A stretch of DNA of 64,000 bases, taken from contig CM067086.1 of the NCBI GenBank assembly GCA_034008185.1, forward strand, positions 29,967,007-30,031,006, written 5' to 3'. Below the pieces are notes generated by a model that was not told the origin of the DNA, searched no databases, and saw only the letters and a list, made by a program, of their open reading frames with translations. Every line of letters starts with the position of its first letter. The first letter of the stretch is position 1. Shown one piece after another: positions 36,830 through 64,000 of this stretch. Source of the stretch: Gorsachius magnificus. Taxonomy: Eukaryota; Chordata; Aves; Pelecaniformes; Ardeidae. Both the position numbers and the translations under genes were made by a program.

Positions 36830-37715
36830 CTGGGAGAATAAATATTCCTAGATTACCTGCAGTATCATGAGATTGAGGTATGTTGGTTTTGCCACTGTTA
36901 GTGAAGGTCAGCGTGATTCACAGGAAGAAAAATGGAATGACAGAAGATTGGAGGCCTTTGATCCCCTACAGTGGATCAGTCCTCGGGCTGCCATGGCACG
37001 TTCAGGACAACCTTCAAGCAGAAACTCAGGTGCGCTGGGATAGCCTCTCTCCAAGCACCAGGCTGCCCCTCAGTGCTTGTACCCAAAGAGCAGCAGAATA
37101 GTACATTTCAGACACTAGTAAGAGGAAGGAGCCATGCTGAAAAAGAATAACCACAGATCTTCACAAACAGGGCAAGGACTTGAAACGATCATGAAATCCA
37201 CAGTCCCCACTAGCTGCTTCACACCGTTTCGATGAGGCTCCTTCACCCAAGCGTGAAGCCTGGAAACCTCCTAAAATTAAGTCTGATGGATTCCAAGTTG
37301 TTTGACCAACCTGTAATTAAACAGCTCAAACTACACTTTTTCTGACACTGATCTCATCAACAAGTCACAGAAATAAAAAGAAAACTCAGGTCCAGTTTTA
37401 ACATGTCATGTTTAACTTCATATCTGGTCTCCTCTTACTCACCATTACACAAAATAATACATAAAATCCATTTGAATTTCAGCTCGCTCTCCTTCAACGC
37501 ACATTTCCTTTACACAGCTTCTCTTTCATGTACATTTTTGACCATACTGAATGTAAGTTTAGAGAAACGTAGCTAGGATTAGAAATAACTGGGTTGGAAA
37601 GACTTGTATAGGAGTGGATTTCCATTATTATCCATTTGTTTTCTGTATCAACCCCCAAATTTAGACTACCTGCAAAACAGATAAAAACAAATAAAAGAGA
37701 TTGCACCACAGAAAT
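36830..37715. other. Intergenic DNA; no gene recognised
   Basis: Moderately AT-rich sequence. A plus-strand frame at 36880-37101 is short and unrecognised. Confidence 0.4.
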
Positions 37716-38253
37716 GAAACTGTCCTGGTTTCAGCTGGGATAGAGTTAATTTTTCCCCCCAGTAGCTGGCATAGTGCTGTGTTTTGGATTTAGCACGGAG
37801 AAGAATGTTGATAACTCACTGATGTTTCAGTTGTTGCTGAGCAGGGCTTACACCAGTCAAGGACTCTTCAGCTTCCCCTGCCCTGCCAGGTGCACAAGAA
37901 GCTGGGAGGGGGCACGGCCAGGACAGCTGACCCCAACTGGCCATAGGGGTACTCCAGCCCATTCGACGTCATGCTCAGGGGAAGTTGCTGGGGGAAGAGA
38001 GATCACTGCTCAGGGATGGGTTGGGCATCGGTCAGCAGGTGGTGAGCGATTGCATTGTGCATCACTTTTGTAAATTCTGTATATTCTCTTACCATTATTA
38101 TTATTCTTTTCCTCTGCTGTTTCATTAAATTGTCTTTATCTCAACACCTGGGTTTTACTTTTTTCTTCCGATTCTCTCCCCCATCCCACCAAGGGGGTGG
38201 GCGAGTGGCTGCGTGGTGTTCAGCTGCCTCCCAGGTTAAACCATGACAGACAC
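37716..38253 (+). mobile_element. Solo LTR of an avian ERVL-type endogenous retrovirus
   Basis: The LTR occupies 37721-38248 (528 bp), starts tgtcctggtt and ends with ccatgaca. Its text (gctgggatagagttaatttt, then the accaagggggtggg region near the 3' end) is the familiar avian ERVL LTR. An ATTAAA polyadenylation signal at 38124-38129 gives plus orientation. The flanking pentamers gaaac and gacac match at four of five positions, consistent with the 5-bp duplication of this group plus one later change. No internal viral sequence remains. Confidence 0.9.
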
Positions 38254-39287
38254 AAATCTCATTTTTGAAGAAAGTATCTTTGAAGATCTTGTCAAGTAAT
38301 AGGTTAAAAGAATGTAAGTAACACACCTAGATGTTGTATCATGCACCTGACTAGTTTACAGTGGAGATCATTCAAAGATATTGTCTGGAAAAAAAAGTGG
38401 ATTTCAACCATAAAGCAAAGCACACGATGGCCAAGATTCTCATCTAGACAATTTTGTACATTGCACTTAAGAGGTTCTTACTACACAAGAAATGGTGCTG
38501 TGGCTTTTTTCCTTCCCCCCTCCCTGCCCCAATGAATGAGCTTCTTGTTCTAACCTTCTTCAGAACATTTTCGCTAGTAGACTTTAATCTATCCACCTCT
38601 ATCTTCCATCTTTTCAGGAATTGTTCCTTGAAAAACATTTGCTTTACTAAAATAAGCATAGAGAGCAACACCATTAACGCCCAAACTCTGTAAGCTTAAT
38701 GGTGCCCGAAGCTACAACCAAGCAGCGAGAAAGCAATGACAGCCAGCAGCTTGTAACATCAAAAGGAGCAAGAAGTATTGGTCACTTCTACGTAAAAGAC
38801 TTCCTGGCTATTTGCTTAGCTCTGTAATAAAACACAGTTTTGTTTTGAAATATGTGTCACACAGCACATTAGACCAACACCACAAACTTTCCCTTTCTAG
38901 ATGTGAAGTATCCGACAGACAGTACAGCCAGTTCTTCTTCCAGAAGCAACAAAACCAGAATCGCTCCACTAATCAGTTTAAGGACATCTAAATACTCAAT
39001 TCTGTACTTAAGACTACTTTTACAAATTGAAGCAGACACTGCAGGGATTTGCATCTGTAAAATACTAGGACAACTGGAATATTTCTTTAAGTGAGAAAAA
39101 GTGTGCCACCATTACTAACTGGTACAATGATGATACGGACTACAGGGGTAACTGGTATTGTTTACCACCCATTTAATAACTCTTCTCCTTTTCCATACCA
39201 ACAGATCCTGCTACAATGCTGTTGTAAAACGAACTGTGAAGTGTAAAGTGGCTCCAAATAAAAACGGAATAATCTATGAGAAGTTAC
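38254..39287. other. Intergenic DNA; no gene recognised
   Basis: AT-rich sequence between the solo LTR and the likely end of the UBR1 transcript. Short open frames only. Confidence 0.4.
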
Positions 39288-41764
39288 TTTATTTCCTTTT
39301 TTTAAATATACATATACAAGATATTTTATTTCAAAAGCACAAGAACATTATACAAGTTTCAAATTTACATTTTTGCAATTAAAGATACCAATATGTGCAT
39401 TATCAAATAACTTCTTCTGTCAGCTTGGATGGAACAGAAATCAGTGGCATAAGCGTCTTGCGATCACTAAATACAGATTATACTCACAGTGAACAAAACT
39501 GCATAGTAATTCATGAAATGAAAGATGACCACGCTAGTCAGTGAATGATACGGGAGCCCATTTGCTAAATTAGTATGTGCAAACGTACAGAAAGATGCAA
39601 CTTTCCTCTCCCGCTTCTTCAGCTACAAAGATTTCTAGAGCTTTAAACATGAGCTCACCTGCTCAGACCAGCTCCTGTCCTTATATACTATAGTTCAGAC
39701 AGAAAACAAAGTAAAGTGATCTCACTGCATATTTGATAACAGAAGTTTTGTATCAGTGAAGTGCAAGGTAACTGGAAGTTTCTGATAAATGAATAGGTAA
39801 ATATCAGAGGGAAAGAGTCAGTGAATACAGTTTCGGTACCAATGAAGCATACATTTGCTAGTCTTAATCCAATCTTTTTGTTGGCAAGAAGTGTTTTGAT
39901 GACCTTGGAAGTCGCCAGTGCATGCAAGTTTTCATGACAACTGTTCCAAATTCAGTAGGCATTTCAAATCCATTTTAGAGAAGACTAACAGAATTAAAGT
40001 TTGTCTTCAAAGAGGTTCATATTCAGGTTTAAAACTTGAAAGAATCAAAATAAGAAGTGTGGTCTTAATTGCAAGAAACAGAATATGTGACAAATATACG
40101 AAAGCCAACTACTTATATCACCAGGGGAGGATTATAGCAGGAGTTATAAGAAAGTATCTGAAGTCAGAACAATATCTGAGTTCATTCGTACTCCATTTTT
40201 AGATGGGTTATGGTGCTGTTCTCATACCTACTGTAAAAACTTCAAAAACTAGAACAATGAAATTTAAATCATTGTGATTTTACTATCTCTCATACAAAGG
40301 GTAGCAAAAAAAAAAAAAACCCACACAAAAAGAAATGATACAAAAACAAGCTCTCAGACATTAGTTTGAAAACCTCCCCTTGCCAGCATTATAAAAATGA
40401 CACAAAAGAATCCAAATAGCAAAGGGGTGGGGAAATTTAGAGTAACTGACAACTTCAAACTTTCCCACAGAAATGGAATTTCCTGGGGAAGCATTTTTAC
40501 CCATCACATTACAAGTTCTCTTATGTACCTTATGGTTGAAATTCAGAAAATGGAACAACAAACATTTAGAACTGAAGCACAATCACATAATATCACTGAG
40601 AGTGAGTTCAATCACAATGCGCTTTTAACTACTGAAGGGCCAAGAGACAGACTTAGCCACCTTTTTTTCCCTTTTCTGCTCTAACTGGCACTGAAGCACT
40701 GAACACGCCCCCTAAAACACACAATTTCATTTATGCAAGCAGGGCTCCAAACAATAGTGACAGAGAATGAAGACTGGAAAATTCCTCAAATATGGGCAAA
40801 CAAACCTATTTCTGATTCTAAAACTTGCTGCTTTTGGGCCTTGATTTTAGTCCAGTGATAACTTTGAAGGTCTTCTACTTTAATGAAGTCTTTGGCTCTT
40901 ATGTAACTTGCAGAGCGATGCTACAACTACCTAACAGTATTTTCACGTTTGGTTCTCAGGGAAAATCTCAGAAGGCAAACTGTAAAACTAGCCACAACCT
41001 AGCCAAATGGTGTAGCCCTAGACCTCTTAGGATATACAACATTAATAGAGGACAAATTCATTAGATAAAGTGCAGTTCTGGCAATGCAAAAAGCACGGAC
41101 CTTGTGTTTTGATGCAACAAGCAAGATGGTAATTCCCCCATGCACTTTCTATCCCAGATTTCTCCTTTAAAAAGTTTATTAATGAAAACTCTGTATTAAG
41201 TCCCAGGATATAGCTGAATGTCGGCTTTTTTCCTGTACAACTTAATGTTTGCAGTACCTGTTGCTACCGATTACTAAAGGCCCAGCACCGCTTCCACTCC
41301 AGTGTTATGCCACAGAACTTGACCCTTATAAAAGCTTCACTAAGCTTGGGAAAAGAACTCAGGAAGAAAGTAAAGGAGGCTTTTCCATAGCAACATCATT
41401 TAGGTATAGTCTCAAGGCATGGAAGAGACAGAAACGTGGTATGTGCCCTGAAGCACAGCAGTTGGGAAGCTGTCCTCGTCAAAACACGTGAAACAATTAC
41501 AACTTCTCAAAAAAATGACCTGAACATTCAGTAATAATTATATAATATGGTTTTCCTTTTTGGGGAGGAAATAAAAAAAAAAAAGAGCAAAACATATGAT
41601 GTGAAATTTTGTTTCAATGTATCAGTAATACATCCAACTTAGAGAATCCATCAACTGTGCCTGAACTACAGAATCCACTTGAGAGCAGATTATTTACTGC
41701 CACCCTCCTTTCCTTTTCCAAAGCACTGCCAAAAGGTAAGAGTTTTCACTAAAAATTAAGAGAC
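39288..41764 (-). other. UBR1: Probable UBR1 3' UTR with candidate polyadenylation signals
   Basis: Downstream of the UBR1 stop on the minus strand, AATAAA signals occur at 41180-41175 and, as a close pair, at 39330-39325 and 39293-39288. The distal pair would give a 3' UTR of about 2.4 kb, the proximal signal one of about 0.6 kb. The sequence cannot decide between them. Confidence 0.4.
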
Positions 41765-63478
<21,714 letters not shown>

Positions 63479-64000
63479 CTGTAAGACCGTAAGCGACACA
63501 GATATAAAATAATCAGATGTCTTCTTCTAAACAAACTTATTCCTCCAGGCATCTAAAAATGTCATACACTGCTAATGTTTCTAGTTTTATTCCAAAGTGC
63601 TTTACAAAACAAAATGATGACCAAACAATGAAGAAACACCTCGATCCTCACTAAAATGCGGTGTTCTTTAAAAATAGAAAGTGGAAGCCAGCTAATAGAA
63701 AATAACACCGTGAAATGAATTCAGACAGCAGGAAATTCAGGAAGCTGTATTCAATGTAGATTGGATTAAATATATTTTAATCTTACAGACACATTAAAAA
63801 TGTTTCTCATTCTTGAAGAAAACGTACTGAAAATGAATGCCACTACCTTAATCCAGTGCTTTGACACAATAAACTCCCATATTTTTTTTTAAGTTTTCCT
63901 TATTCCAGAGTTCAACAATGATTCATAGAACATGATTTATTAAAGATCAAAGCACATAGAAGTAATCTGTACTTTTTTCCCAGCAGATAACTCTATTTTC
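63479..64000 (-). other. UBR1: UBR1 intron at the right edge
   Basis: No exon was recognised in these 522 bases; the preceding UBR1 exon, expected to encode a charged helical stretch, lies beyond the window. Confidence 0.7.

Overview
The window is bird genomic DNA. It carries several copies of the chicken-repeat-1 (CR1) LINE with the avian 3' tail, a solo LTR of the common avian ERVL type, long AT-rich introns, and vertebrate genes with intron-exon structure. No species can be named from the sequence alone.

Layout, left to right. (1) About 1-7960: the 5' end of a minus-strand gene. A CpG island (about 6690-7960) has inverted CCAAT boxes, a ZNF143/THAP11-type element, and a non-coding first exon that ends at a clean splice donor at 6936. 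A second candidate exon with a start codon near its 3' end lies at about 5046-5164. Synteny suggests TTBK2, but no kinase-coding exon is inside the window, so that name is an inference. (2) About 7960-23830: intergenic DNA with a 5'-truncated CR1 LINE at 9263-10437 and older CR1 debris. (3) 23833-30762, plus strand: a complete three-exon tetraspanin gene of the peripherin/ROM1 family. It encodes 364 residues and is best matched by the non-mammalian peripherin-2-like gene PRPH2L (chicken CRDS2). (4) About 30763-41764: intergenic DNA with two solo LTRs (31201-31652 and 37721-38248), CR1 copies, a weak unrecognised two-exon candidate on the minus strand, and the probable 3' UTR of UBR1. (5) 41765-63478, minus strand: the last 18 coding exons of UBR1, an N-end-rule E3 ubiquitin ligase. 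They give 681 in-frame residues, from the start of the RING finger to the stop codon. The N-terminal half lies to the right of the window.

The genes do not form a functional unit. The arrangement TTBK2(?)-PRPH2L-UBR1 is informative because mammals carry the paralogous set TTBK1, PRPH2 and UBR2 together on one chromosome arm, with PRPH2 tail-to-tail with UBR2. The window therefore looks like the sister paralogon from early vertebrate genome duplication, retaining a photoreceptor gene that I believe mammals lack at this position.

The most unusual local structures are an interleaved pair of perfect inverted repeats in a UBR1 intron (46525-46621), a run of upstream ORFs packed directly against the PRPH2L start codon, and a perfect splice donor immediately after the PRPH2L stop codon.
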